A stretch of DNA of 64,000 bases from Ancylostoma caninum (Eukaryota > Nematoda > Chromadorea > Rhabditida > Ancylostomatidae), in the NCBI GenBank assembly GCA_037903475.1, contig JBAJFG010000030.1:1240001-1304000 (forward strand), written 5' to 3'. The notes beneath the pieces were generated by a model, which was given only the letters and a program-made list of their open reading frames with translations, was not told where the DNA came from and did not search any database. The position numbers and the translations under genes were made by a program. This document shows positions 36,562 to 47,465 of this stretch, piece by piece. Within the stretch, counting starts at the first letter, position 1; every line of letters begins with the position of its first letter.

Positions 36562-37448
36562 TGTACTATGCTTCTCTGGCGCACCTAAGACCATCTTGAG
36601 CACTTACCAGGGAAGGATACTAGCCGTGTCCGGCAACTCTTACTGAAGTGAGTGTTGACAAATGCAGTTTTCGATGCTGATCTCAAATCCGTTTTCCTTA
36701 TCTTCTGCGGAGCTCCCTATAAAGAGTTACGTGGCAAGATTTCAGCTTGTTCAGAGCTGCCAAAATTTCGCTTTCTGGCTCTATTCTGCTAAAAGATCGT
36801 AGGAACATGTTTGGATCTATAACAGTTTAAGAAGCACTAACCAGCTACAATTAGTTGACATGTTTGAGATGGTTTTGGCGCACATTTTCAGCGGAATATA
36901 ACTCGAAAGTTGGATTTTGCAGGTGAGACTAGCCGATATTATGCCACGTAACTCTTCACAGAGAGCTCCGCACCAGATGAAGGTAACAGCTTTGAGATCA
37001 GCATGAAAAACTGAATATGACAGTGTACATTTCGTTACGTGTTGTCGGACCCCTCTAGTACCCTTCCCTGGTTAGAGATACTCATTCGTCCAGTGAACAT
37101 CCCCACTCGGTGCGAATGACACCCGCACAATAGGTGTGAATAGTGCTACGTTGTGTGTTTCTCTTTCTCGGATTGCCAGATCTTGTCGTAACGATGTCGG
37201 TAGACTTACTGAGAGCGCTGAGACGTTTAGCGGTTTAGAGCATAGACGATTTTCACTAGTTTCATGTCTCTGGAAAAGACGACACGTCGAGACGTCAGCC
37301 CCTCATAATAAACTATTCTCCACACCAATCTGGCAGGCACAGAAGAAAATGATAGAATACGTCAAGCGAGCACAAAGAACAGAAAACATGGTGATTACCA
37401 TATATGGTGAAACTAATGTGTTTCTGTGTCTGTTGGTAATCGTTTATA

Positions 37449-38695
37449 TTAGGTTGCTCCGGAAGTCTTGCACCAAACTCCACACAATTTTCAAACAATG
37501 TTAACTCTATTACAAACAGATATCAATCAACAACATAATCATCATCATGATCGAGGATGCATGTTCAACGCTTCAATAGACTTTCAATTCCAGAAGTTCA
37601 GATTTGCGGCAGCTGCGAGTCAAAGAAGCTCGAAATCTCGCCTTCCAGTTGGGTCTGATTATCGAATTTCTTCTCTCGTAGATGCAGCTTCGAAAAGGCT
37701 CGAAACAAGTAAAAGTCCGATGGAGCCAGGTCTTGAGAATACGCAGGGTGTGGCAGGACCTCTCATCCAAGTTCGGCTATTTTTTGGCGAGTGAGCTTTG
37801 CCACGTGGGGTCGGGCGTTGTCATGAAGTAATATAGTAGAACAACATGGTCAATTCTTCTAAGCTTCAAGCGAATTGCGTCAGGTTTCTGTAGTTGATAA
37901 GAGTAGACCTCAGCAGATACGGTGTCCCCAGACGGCAGCAGCTTCCAGTACAGCATTCCCTCGGAATCCCACCAGGAACACAGCAAAACCTTCTTTTCCT
38001 GTGGTTCTCCTTCCGGCTGTTTTGGAGGTGGTTTGCCACGGGGGAGCCAACTTTTCTGTCGTGTGTGATTAACGTAGAGCACTCAACTCTCATCTCCAGT
38101 AACGATTTGTCGGAGAAAGTCCCTTCTATGTGGCCGCAGAAGCAAAGACTCACACACACTCACTCTTGCGGCCAACTGCGAGGCACTCAATTCGTGGGGA
38201 ACCCAAGTCGACATTAGTTTTCGGTAACCCAGCGCTTGGAGATGCGTGATGATTGTTGTACGGCCGCAACAAAGAGTCATCGACAGCTCACTTGTAGCTG
38301 CACTAGGCTTCTCTCTGAGAGCATCGCGCAAAGCCTCATCATTGCACTCAGTTGGGCGACCTTCAAGCGAAATATCTCCGGACTTGAAACGTTGGAACAA
38401 ACGATTGACTGTCCACGGAGATATTACATCTCCCTTGAACGCAGCACAGATATGAGCAGTAGCGTCTGCTGCGTTGTGGCCCTGCAGAAATTCATAGTAC
38501 ACGATGGTACGAATTTGGCTTTTGTTCATCGAAGTCATTGTTGGATGCAAGTGAAACGCAAGCGCTTATATACCCTTCTAGTGGAAGCTTCTCGAACATT
38601 CTACCATACCCTATTGCCAATAAATTTTGATTCAATGCCTATACAATTCTGGATCAAAAAATAAATTTTGGTGCAAGACTTTCGGACCAACCTAA
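37449..38695. mobile_element. Full-length mariner transposon, 1247 bp, inactive
   Basis: The left end TTAGGTTGCTCCGGAAGTCT and right end (reverse complement) TTAGGTTGGTCCGAAAGTCT form inverted repeats of about 30 bp that continue into TGCACCAAA. Both sides are flanked by TA, the target duplicated by Tc1/mariner elements. The transposase frame is broken. The length is typical for mariner (about 1.3 kb). Confidence 0.92.
37527..38550 (-). pseudogene. Mariner transposase with stops and a frameshift
   Basis: Starting near 38550 the frame reads NKSQIRTIVYYEFLQGHNAA, then TVNRLFQRFKSGDISLEGRP (helix-turn-helix half), then the catalytic domain. TGDES with the first Asp is followed at 38085-38083 by a TGA where mariners have Trp, then VLYVNHTRQKSWLP. 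The frame shifts near 37830, after which LLHDNARPHVAKLTRQKIAE carries the second Asp. YSQDLAPSD holds the third, so the D,D34D residues can still be seen. Further TGA codons occur near the end before DHDDDYVVD. It belongs to the same broad mariner group as the transposase part of human SETMAR, by motif. It cannot make a full transposase. Confidence 0.9.
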
Positions 38696-40210
38696 TATCT
38701 TACAATCCAAAGGGTAAACACACATGAAACCTATATCCTTTGACCCAGAATTGTGCCCTCCACTGCAAACTCAGAATCTTTTGCCGTTTTCCGGAAAATA
38801 GATTTTATCGATTTCTGACCAACATTATTTGGTGAAACTCATCTGTTTGTGTGTCTGTTGGCGGTCGCTCATATCTCAGAATCTAAGAGACAACACACAC
38901 ATAAAGCCTATACCGTTCGACTCAGAGTTGTGCTCTCTAGTGCTTCAGATCTTTCTTGATGACCTATTCTTGATCATTTGGAGGAGCCAATACGAAAGTT
39001 GTACGGGGAATTTCAGGTGCCAAGATCTGCCAGACGCAGGCAGAGCACTACGCCACAACACCTCCAGCATTATGAAGGAGGCAAGTTCTGTCTTTGGCAG
39101 AAAGTCAAAGTGATTGTCAGAGCTTCTGTGCGAAAATGAAGCGATCACCAAGAGACATACAATATGATATCGCTGCGCAACAACAACAACAAGCATCTAG
39201 GAGGGAAGAGACAAGTGCGCCGAGCCGCTTTGAACGAGTTTCGCAACAGTCGGTTTCAACCGCTTTCGTTGAAATCTAGGATTACGTCAGTATCAAGGTC
39301 CAGTGGAGCGAGCAAGTGCGAGACTTGCCGAAGGCCAGTCGGAGCACTTGTTAACAAATGGATTCTAAACTTGAATTACTATCAGGGAACTTTCAAAAAT
39401 AACAGTGAAAATAAGGGTCTGAAAATGTCTCAGTATGTTAACAATATTTAAACTCCACAAAGCGACTTCATACGACAAGTTTTGGGGCAGCAACACAAAA
39501 ATAGAGAATTTTGGATAACCTATTGCAAAATATTCATCTGTTCTGTTCTGTAATCTTTCGACCATTTTCGAGAAAGAGGAGATCCTTATTGAGAAAGAGG
39601 AAGTGACGACGCAAACACTCAAGACAGACATTAGTCTTCTCGCCAGGATTGTCGCTGAGGTCACTTTGAACAGCACGGAGAGAATGTTTATTTCAGTGGT
39701 GAGAAATTCAACTGGAAAACCTCTTGCGTAGGGTAAACGGGCTATCTAAGATGGATGGAAGCAAGCAGAATAAGTTGGTCTTCCACATCTTCCACGTGTA
39801 GAATTACAAAACAACATCATGAAATTTCAAAGAGCTGCAAAGTGCAGGTGAAAAAATGTGTCCCTGGCTGTTCTTAGAGAGCAATTTTCAAGAAACAGGA
39901 TTTTAATGACCAGACCAACAGAAGAATCATGGCAATTACAGGTTATTCCAATGCACTTAAGGCAAGCGATCACTATCTCAGTGTTCACTACTCTTCACTC
40001 ACATGCCTATCACCATTAACTCTCTCAATTCCCTTTTAAAAAGTCAACACTATTTCTCCCACCCGTGCAAGGAGTAATGATCCAGACTGATATTTCGTGT
40101 TCATATTCTGCCTAATCTAAATCGATGTGATATAGTAATATGATGATTCCAACGGAACAGACTTCCCAAAAACGTGAAAAGAACAGCACAAAAAGAAATT
40201 AGCCTATATG

Positions 40211-40484
40211 TACAGAGGACGGCAATGGTAGTGGTCCATTCGTGGCCTCGAGAAGGACGCAGCGCGACCGCGCCGCGCGAGCCGGGATCGGTATCCTCGC
40301 CGCCGGGATGCTATTTGTAAAGTCTTTCTTCCCGATTTGCTCGAAAATCCCTAAAATCGGGTAGAAAAGTTGCTAGAAATTTCATAAAAGCAGCAGAATA
40401 CATAGGTTACGGCACGCGCGTCGCGGTTGCGTGACGTCCTTCTCGAGGCCGCAGATGGGCCAACGCCGTTGACGTCCACTGTAT
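40211..40484. repeat. Inverted-repeat element with GC-rich arms
   Basis: From 40211 the arm reads tacagaggacgg ... ggcctcgagaaggacg. The right arm in reverse complement reads tacagtggacgtc ... ggcctcgagaaggacg. The arms are about 70 bp. A related GC-rich word cgagaagcacgctgcgcaac occurs near 48240. This is probably a non-autonomous DNA transposon. Confidence 0.7.
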
Positions 40485-40726
40485 GTAGTACAGCATGATG
40501 ACCTGTCCATTTACTTGAAAGCCTCGACTTAGGCCAAGGTACTATGCTCGTCGACTGAAAAAAAGAGAAAAAATGCGCATGATCCTCAATTTTTGTCACG
40601 AGGCTTGTTTGCAATTTTAGACTTCGCAGTATTGATTAATACATATTTGTAGTAAGGACCGTATAATGCAATAGATGCACTCGAATCGGAAAATTCGATC
40701 TCGATAGAGTCGAAGATTGGGGTGTT

Positions 40727-40944
40727 TCAAAAAGAGCGAATATCACAACCGATGGGATGATGAGGAGGATTAAGAGATCTTTTCTCTTTTCTGAATATCC
40801 GAAAAGAACACAATCCAAACAACAAAAAAAGGTCCAAAACCGCGATCAGAGTCAAATTCTCTGCAGATGCAACCGGTTCGGCATGTGCTCGTTTAGGAAA
40901 GACCACTAGGTTTACGGGATCCACCCTAGTTTCGAGTGGAGCTA
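40727..40944 (-). CDS. Candidate membrane-protein exon
   Basis: Minus-strand open block after a ggtag acceptor near 40945. It reads APLETRVDPVNLVVFPKRAH, then NLTLIAVLDLFLLFGLCSFR, then IFRKEKRS, ending in a stop. One hydrophobic segment is followed by basic residues, with an NLT glycosylation site before it. The look is like TM1 of a nematode receptor, but no partner exon was found. It may be a fragment. Confidence 0.3.
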
Positions 40945-41205
40945 CCACCCGCTCCCTCCCTCTCCCTCATACATACCTTTCGACTCGTCCTTATAGATTT
41001 TAGTCCCATAGTCATGTGCTGGATTCTGGTTTTTGAAGCACTGTCTCACTACATCATATTGAACAAATAAATCGAATGAAAAATTCCACGAGCAGAAAAA
41101 TTCTAGATAGTGTTAGCCCTGCTCAAGGTCAATAAGGCCACATTTTGGCTGAGCAGCACGGATAGTGAAGTTTGGGTAATCTGTAGATGTTGCACTTGCA
41201 AGGAA

Positions 41206-41430
41206 GGTGCAAGAGGTTAACTCCACAGATTGAAGCAAACCTATGCGATTCGAAGCTTCTTCCTACAAGGTGCGACACTATGAATACCATTACTGCCCTC
41301 CCGGGCTCCAGGTGGAGGAATTCAAAAATGCAAAGCGGTGAACCGTGAAGGAGTCCGAACCCTAAAGACTCTGCTCGATGCCCAACACATGACCCACTCG
41401 GCCACCCGGCCGGAAGGATCCCACACCTCC
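41206..41430 (-). repeat. tRNA-like foldback family, copy 2 (partial)
   Basis: The left part ggtgcaagaggtt ... aaacctatg ... accattactgccct matches the arm of the element at 53049-53406. On the minus strand, tggccgagtgg (41404-41394) and ggttcggactcc (41361-41350) resemble A and B boxes of a tRNA-Leu/Ser type promoter at normal spacing. No right arm is recognisable, so the copy is truncated or diverged. Confidence 0.6.
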
Positions 41431-42626
41431 ATGGCATACATTATCAAGGCTTTGGAGCAAAAAATGATACATTTGAATATAGCACCTTGCTGGAAAAGCA
41501 TTCAAACTAAACAGGTTTTATTTCGATTTGGAAGACTTATCTCTTAAAATATCCTTGCTAGAGGGAATGACAAGTGGAAAGGAAGGCTGGTAAATTGTGT
41601 ATCATATTCCTGAAGATATGTACTAGTTTCGCAACAAGCGAACGTTGCCGAAGAGAGAAAAATCGGGAAATTCGCAGGGCCACGCGTCTGGATGACCTCC
41701 CAGAACCTGTCAGAACCTATTAGACCGCATAGCTGTTCGACCACCCGCAAGAGTGGTCGAGTGGTGATGAAAACGGGAAGATCGCCGAGTGTACAAGACG
41801 GGCCGAGCCGCGTCGCAGCACTTGAAAGGTCACACGCCATGAATCGGACGAGTTCTCTGGCACGGACGGCACGCCGCCGTCGTCGCCGCCGCGTGCCCGT
41901 CACGGAATATCATGGCTCGTTGGCGGCTTTTGTGCTGTTCAGGCGGGACACAGCTGGGTGGTTATTGTTATTTGAGAACTATACACTTCAATGTTGTTAC
42001 AGTATCTCGCGGGAAAATCAGGCCTGAGAACAACATGATTTCTGATCGGAGCACTGCAGTACATGCCTGTTCGGAACCACTCCTTCAGACAAATAGTGGA
42101 TTCAGAGATCAAGAGCAAAAAGAGACGATAGTCTAGAAGAATGGCCTTCAACTGAAACAAGTTCACGGGTCAAGGCTGAGTTGGTAAACCTTCCTTTTCC
42201 ATAGGTAGAACTTCAGCAAAGTACTCCTGTGCTCTGCTAACCGGCGTGTGGATCTATAACAGGCTGACCACTTTGGTACGGGGACGATCACAAGGTGTAT
42301 GCACGCGACGCAGCCGCTCGCTTTAGCTATGAAGAGACCTAAGCGACAATTTATTGAAGCTTCCAGTGATCCAGACTCGAAATCGACACTAGAGGATCGC
42401 AAGGGAATGAAAGCGTTGACACCTGTGAAGCGTGAAGATACGCAGACAAACAGAGTGTTTGCGCATGCGAGCGGGTCTTCAGCGGTAAATTCTTACATTT
42501 GTACATGTGAAGGAGGCTATTCATATGAATCACATGGTTAAATGACTGGCTGTTCAGGATTTCCATTAATTTCTTGTGTCAGCTAAAAAATGGTGAGTGC
42601 ACTGGTTGCCAATATTTAAGTTGCGA

Positions 42627-42677
42627 CCGAGCTCTGCGATTGGTCGATAAGGTGCATTGGCCAATCACAGAGCTCGG
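42627..42677. repeat. Short hairpin repeat, best copy of GCTCTG-ATTGG family
   Basis: ccgagctctgcgattggtc and ggccaatcacagagctcgg are 19-bp inverted arms with two mismatches around a 13-bp spacer. Confidence 0.75.
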
Positions 42678-43289
42678 ATCCCTTTCCTGGTACAGTGCTC
42701 CGCACCTCATTTTTCAGATTTCCTTGACGCAGTTCTAGATGAATGATAGAGAAAACCTTTGAAAGGCCCTAATTAAAGCCAGAGGGTGCCATAATGCCTT
42801 GATTTCCTACGTAGTCCAGCCAGTAAATATAACACCAGAATAACAACTGCTCCCTCCTCCCGTTACTAAAAAAAAACTCGGACATCCTTAGATTCTAAGC
42901 AAGACCCGTATGGAGCGGTAGAGATTATCGGCTCGGGGCTCCTGAAGTGTGTTTATAGAGAATAGCTGAAGTGACGCGTTACTAATCTCCATATCGGGTT
43001 ACCGTGTCACAAACAAACGCTACCAGCCTACTGTATCAACATATCGCCAACGATAGCAATAACAAGAGAAGAGAAACAGCTGATTGAGACGGTAACATTT
43101 GGACAATGACAAGAAGGCGATAACTATTCCGGGAAGGTAAGCAACGTCCTCGGGGTTCGCTTGGAATAACGCTGCCAATATCGGTAAAATCCACACGGAT
43201 TTCTTACAGAATAATAGACATGAGGTGCCAGGCGGGATTCCATGAATTTCTAAGCAACAATGACGTAGTTGACGACGTTTGAACGAGGC

Positions 43290-46200
43290 TCATGAGAAAA
43301 TGAGGGCGGCAAAGACAAATTTTCGTTTTCGCCGATAACGAGGAGAAAGTGCGAAGGCTAGTAAGTAGGCTGGAAGAGCTAGCCAGAAAAAAGTAATGTC
43401 CACGGCGAGGTCAATCGGATACATAAAAAGATGTAGAACTAGAAAGAACCAGGCAGAAAGTGAGAAAATCGTTTAAAGATAGAAAAATGTCCAGATAAGA
43501 AAGAAAACGTGGAAAAGAAAGGAGTGAGGAGTAAGGATAGCAAGTGGTTGGCTTCATGATCTTCCTGCACGAGTTCTGAGGCATGCGTACCATTAGGGAG
43601 AGGACGAGTTTCTCGAGCAAGGTATGATATGTTTTGCTATCTTCACAATAAATTGTTACGGAGGCAAGAATGAGTTGTAATCGGCAAGATGTATATATTT
43701 TAGCAGGAGAACTAGTCCACTGCAGAACGTTGGCTTGGGTAAAATCACTTACATAGTTCCAGGAAACGTCCATGAATTCGCCCCGGATGAACAGATCTCC
43801 ACCAAAGTAAGGAACTAGCGGCGTTACAGTCAGAATGGGAGCCTGACGGCCTGAATTCCAAAACTAGAGGTGTTTAAAAAATTTGATGTTGATTCAAAAT
43901 GATCAGTCATGGCTGGTCCGAAAAATGCCTTTTCTCAAATGCGGAATGTCCTTCTTCGCCATGCAGAGCAATATGTTCGCATAAGTAGCGTATAAACTTT
44001 GATGTTGCTGCTCAAGATGTTGCTGCTCAAGAATTCCTTTGATGGAAGCATCAACTTCAAAGGCAGTTTCGTCCCTAGGAAGGAGAACAATAACCTTGTG
44101 GACCATATGCTGAACCTTTAGGGCGTTATATCGATGTTTACTTCTTCATCTATGCACTACAATGGAGGTGCGCCAAATATACTCATGAAGATCCGCAAAT
44201 ATGAAGATCTTGAATGAAAGGCATACAAAACGGAAGCAGTGGAACCTTGAACAGAGCTCAGACATGACAAAACATCATATAAGGCCGAGAAAGGGGAGTA
44301 ATGCGGTACACTATGACAGATGGATGGTAAGCCTAATACCCTGCAGTTTAACGGAGCTAAGAAACTTGTGTGGAATCCATGATGGAGAGCAGTAAATGTC
44401 TGTGAATCTCGTTCTAACTATGTCACCTACAAAACACGACATCTGCCATATTCTTGCAACGCATGCCGTCTTGCCATCCATGGAAAGGAGAAAAAGAAAA
44501 GAAAATTTTTATTTTTTGTAGGTAGAGAACCTGTATAGAGCGAGAAAAACTTAAACGAAGCCACAAGATGACCACACGGTGGAAGACACTCGTGAGATGG
44601 TTGAAATGAACGCTGGCGAAAGGTCGGGAGTACCTTCTAGATTTCTTAACTAGATATCGCTCCATTTCAACAATACTTGTTGTGATTGGTGAATCATCAA
44701 CCAGAAAAGGCTTGTAGAACTTGCGAACACTGAAATACATCTCATGCCATTGTTTGGATTGAATCACATATAAATCTGATCATGGTAAACAAAGAAGCTG
44801 CTACAAAAAGGGGAAGGCACAGCAGGTTCAAATGGTCCATAGCTTGGATGCCTGTGTGTACAAATTTCCCAAATTTTAGAAAAATTTCAGTCATTGTATC
44901 TCGTCAAGGCCAAGAACATACCAAGATTTTATACAGGGGGAGGGGGCATAAATTCTTGTACAACGTTTGCTAATTTATTTCTCCATCAGGAACACATGAT
45001 TCAGTTTGCTCTTTTCTTCGCTGAATAGAGGAATATTCCCAGGAGGGCTCTGCTTTGAAGTAGCTGGTCTCGAAACAGATTTTTGATAGAGGCCAGTTAT
45101 TTTTATTAGAAAATGGATCAAATCTTCAAGTAGGGTCTTTGCACTTGGACACTTTTGGATGAGCAAAAAGTGCTCTTTCCAAAGGTGCCCAGGGCCTCCC
45201 ATGAGAGAAGAAATATGGGAGGGAAAAAAACGAGTGGTTCATGCTCCCAGTTATGACCAAACTCTATTGAATATGATTTCCAAATGTCTTCCTACTGATA
45301 TGCAGGGCAACAGCTTGTGAGTGAATGTGACCTGGAAGTAGATTAAAAATGCTATTAAACTCGTGCGGTTCCATCAATAGGCCTAGATTTAGGCAAACTG
45401 GGCCCCTCGAAACACGAGGCTTCGTTTCCTCATCCAAGAAAATTTTGGAACTGCTCTTATCAGCACCAATCGTGGGAGGATGTCGAATAAGCATCTCATA
45501 ATCGTTTATGAGAACACTAGGCAGTTTCTATTCCACCTGAAACCGTTGTTACAAGCTGTTTTTTCTGTTGCTGTTGTGTTCTTGCGGGCTGATTTAGCTT
45601 ATTTCGTGGCACCAAAAATGTGCACTGGAAGTCACCGATGAAATTTTTTCATAATCTTGCATGTCTTTGAGGTGTGTTTGTAGTCAAAAATCGAGCACAT
45701 TCAGCTCTATCAAGTGAACCCTAGAAACCATACCACTACTGCACAGAAACATACCATCAAACCTAGTACAATAAGTTATGGCCTTCCCTGTAAAGCTGTC
45801 CTGGGAGAATCCCATCTCTTCTATTTGTCATTGCTGCCACCCTGTTTCCATCAGAAACTGTTGGATGTTGGAAGATGTGAGCGAAATACTTATGAGCAAT
45901 TGGCACAGTCCACTTTCCAGCTGGCAAAATAGGCGTAGCAGTAGCCCATGAGCATCTATTTTGCAAAATAACTTGGAAAAATTTGTAGCCGAATTTGTGA
46001 GTGGGAAATCTATGAGATATCTGTGTACTTCAATGAAAAGCGAAGAAAAATCTGGAGAAAAGAGAGAGTCGATAGTTATAGCACTCAGGCGACGGAGCGC
46101 CTTAGGTATGACTACGGTAAACAAATGAGCCGACAAACAGACAAACAACAGGAGAGATATACGGATAGTCAGATTCAAAGTGGGATAGTGACTCGTCATG

Positions 46201-47465
46201 AGGATAGGATAGATGAGTCGTTGAAGAAGGTCTCATGTACGCGAGCAGAAACGTAAGAAAAGGGAAGATAGACAAACTGACAGACTAGTTGATGGATTGA
46301 TTGATTGATATAACTTGTGACAGTTGAGCAAGCACACTGAAAGACGGACAGATCAACAGGAAAAGTGACTGATAGGAGGACCGATATAATGGTTGTGGTT
46401 TGGATAAAGAAGAAGAATGGATAGAAAAGCCAAACTACATGTGGGACGGATATGTAGTGGCAGAGTGAAGGACAGAAGGACAAACAAACAGGCAGACGAA
46501 CAGGAAGGATACGAAGACCATGAGCAAGAAAAATTGGAGAAAATATTGAACATCAAGGGGAAAAGCAGAAGAACACGACGAATGAGTATGCAGGCAGAGA
46601 GTGACATACAGACAGACAAACAGATGAGGATACAGCTGGACAGACAAACAGACAAAATAACTAAAAAAAAAGAATAAGACAAGGAGTAAGACAGAGAGGA
46701 AAATAGAAAGGCAGCCAGGGCAGGTAGACAGACAGACGGACAGACAGACAGGCAAACAAACAGAGAAACTGGGAGGCAGATAGATGGAGAGGTTAATGGA
46801 TACAAACGGAGGGAGAGAGAGACAAAGAGAATGAGACAGACAGCTAGACAGAGTAAGAGGCGAATATGGATATAACGAGCAATTCTGCACATATAGAGAA
46901 GCACTATTCAACGTGAAGAAAAAAATTAGACAACGACAACATAGATCTAAAAAATTTAGTGGGAAAGAAAAAGGAAAGGTGACGAATTGGAGAATTTAAC
47001 AGAAACTTTCGGAAATTTTCGGTGAGTTTCAGAAAGTCCATTTGAAAATTGGATTTTAAAACTACAGAAATTTTTGCTACGAGAAGCATGAACATGAAAA
47101 ACAGACGAATCAACAGGGTGGAACAAGGAGTGAGAACTAAAGATACGATCATCTGTCAGAATTCTTGACAATGACACCGATATGGACACTGGCAAGCAGT
47201 GACAATGCGAACACTGACAGATGATAACCGACATCACCACCATATCAATAGCCCCACGGAAGAATAGGTCATAAAACGGCATTCGGTGAAATCGGATATG
47301 AACGAGGGCGCCAGAAAAAAGGGCGGGGTCATCGCCGACGAAAACCTGCTCGCAGACGAGCTGTCCACTTTCACTAACAACCGAAAAGCTGATAGATAAT
47401 TTATCAGTGCTGGATATCCGTGCGCAGATCTGATTGCTTACACTTCGTAGTGGTTTGCGAGACAT
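43290..47465 (-). CDS. Candidate large multi-exon membrane protein gene, unknown family
   Basis: Coding-like blocks follow one another on the minus strand. The start block at 47465 begins MSRKPLRSVSNQICARISST and contains GDDPALFSGALVHIRFHRMP. A block near 47125-46975 carries hydrophobic LIRLFFMFMLLVAKI then NFQMDFLKLTENFRKFLL. A block at 46065-45840 after ttttctccag contains DFSSLFIEVHRYLIDFPLTN. Others lie at 45494-45330, 45200-44990, 44765-44632 (KQWHEMYFSVRKFYKPFL), 44594-44532 (SVHFNHLTSVFHRVVILW), 44115-44010 (KVIVLLPRDETAFEVD) and 43848-43747 (PLVPYFGGDLFIRGEF). The last exon is 43438-43290 (AVDITFFWLALPAYLLAFAL, then RYRRKRKF and stop). Several joins keep phase, others are unresolved. 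Membrane segments near both ends suggest a membrane protein. It could also be two genes. Confidence 0.4.
46080..46870. repeat. Degenerate GACA-type simple repeat inside the candidate gene
   Basis: About 800 bp dominated by gaca, aaca and gata words on the plus strand, including the run gacagacagacggacagaca near 46728-46750. Minus-strand ORFs rich in CLSVCLS are products of this composition, not proteins. Confidence 0.85.

Larger units (their letters stand above)
35574..37448. other. Collagen upstream region with retroelement relics
   Basis: This is the upstream (promoter) side of the collagen gene, followed by relics of a GIY-YIG endonuclease (35871-36012) and of a retroelement ORF (36417-36561). 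No intact gene was found between the collagen TATA box and the mariner element. Confidence 0.4.
37405..38960. repeat. Tandem duplication split by a mariner insertion
   Basis: The sequence ggtgaaactaatgtgtttctg at 37405 runs to the left TA of the mariner and resumes after its right TA (38698), continuing through ccagaattgtgccctcca. A second diverged copy follows directly at about 38830-38960 (ggtgaaactcatctgtttgt ... cagagttgtgctctct). Aligning the two shows the transposon entered copy 1 at a TA. Confidence 0.75.
38961..43289. other. Intergenic stretch with foldback elements
   Basis: No complete gene was found. It contains the inverted-repeat element at 40211-40484, a candidate membrane exon at 40727-40944, a tRNA-like repeat at 41206-41430, and a hairpin repeat at 42627-42677. 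A plus-strand ORF at 42299-42541 (contains MKRPKRQFIEASSDPDSK) looks mildly coding but has no supporting splice sites. Confidence 0.4.

Noticed and set aside
37449..38695. Active mariner
   Set aside because: The transposase frame has TGA stops and a frameshift near the second catalytic Asp.
42299..42541. 80-codon plus-strand ORF with a basic, nuclear-looking peptide
   Set aside because: It is plausible in composition only. There is no splice site, no neighbour in phase, and an overlapping antisense ORF of equal length.
46353..46911. Minus-strand ORFs of 158-183 codons rich in CLSVCLS
   Set aside because: They are translation of a degenerate GACA/GACAG simple repeat.
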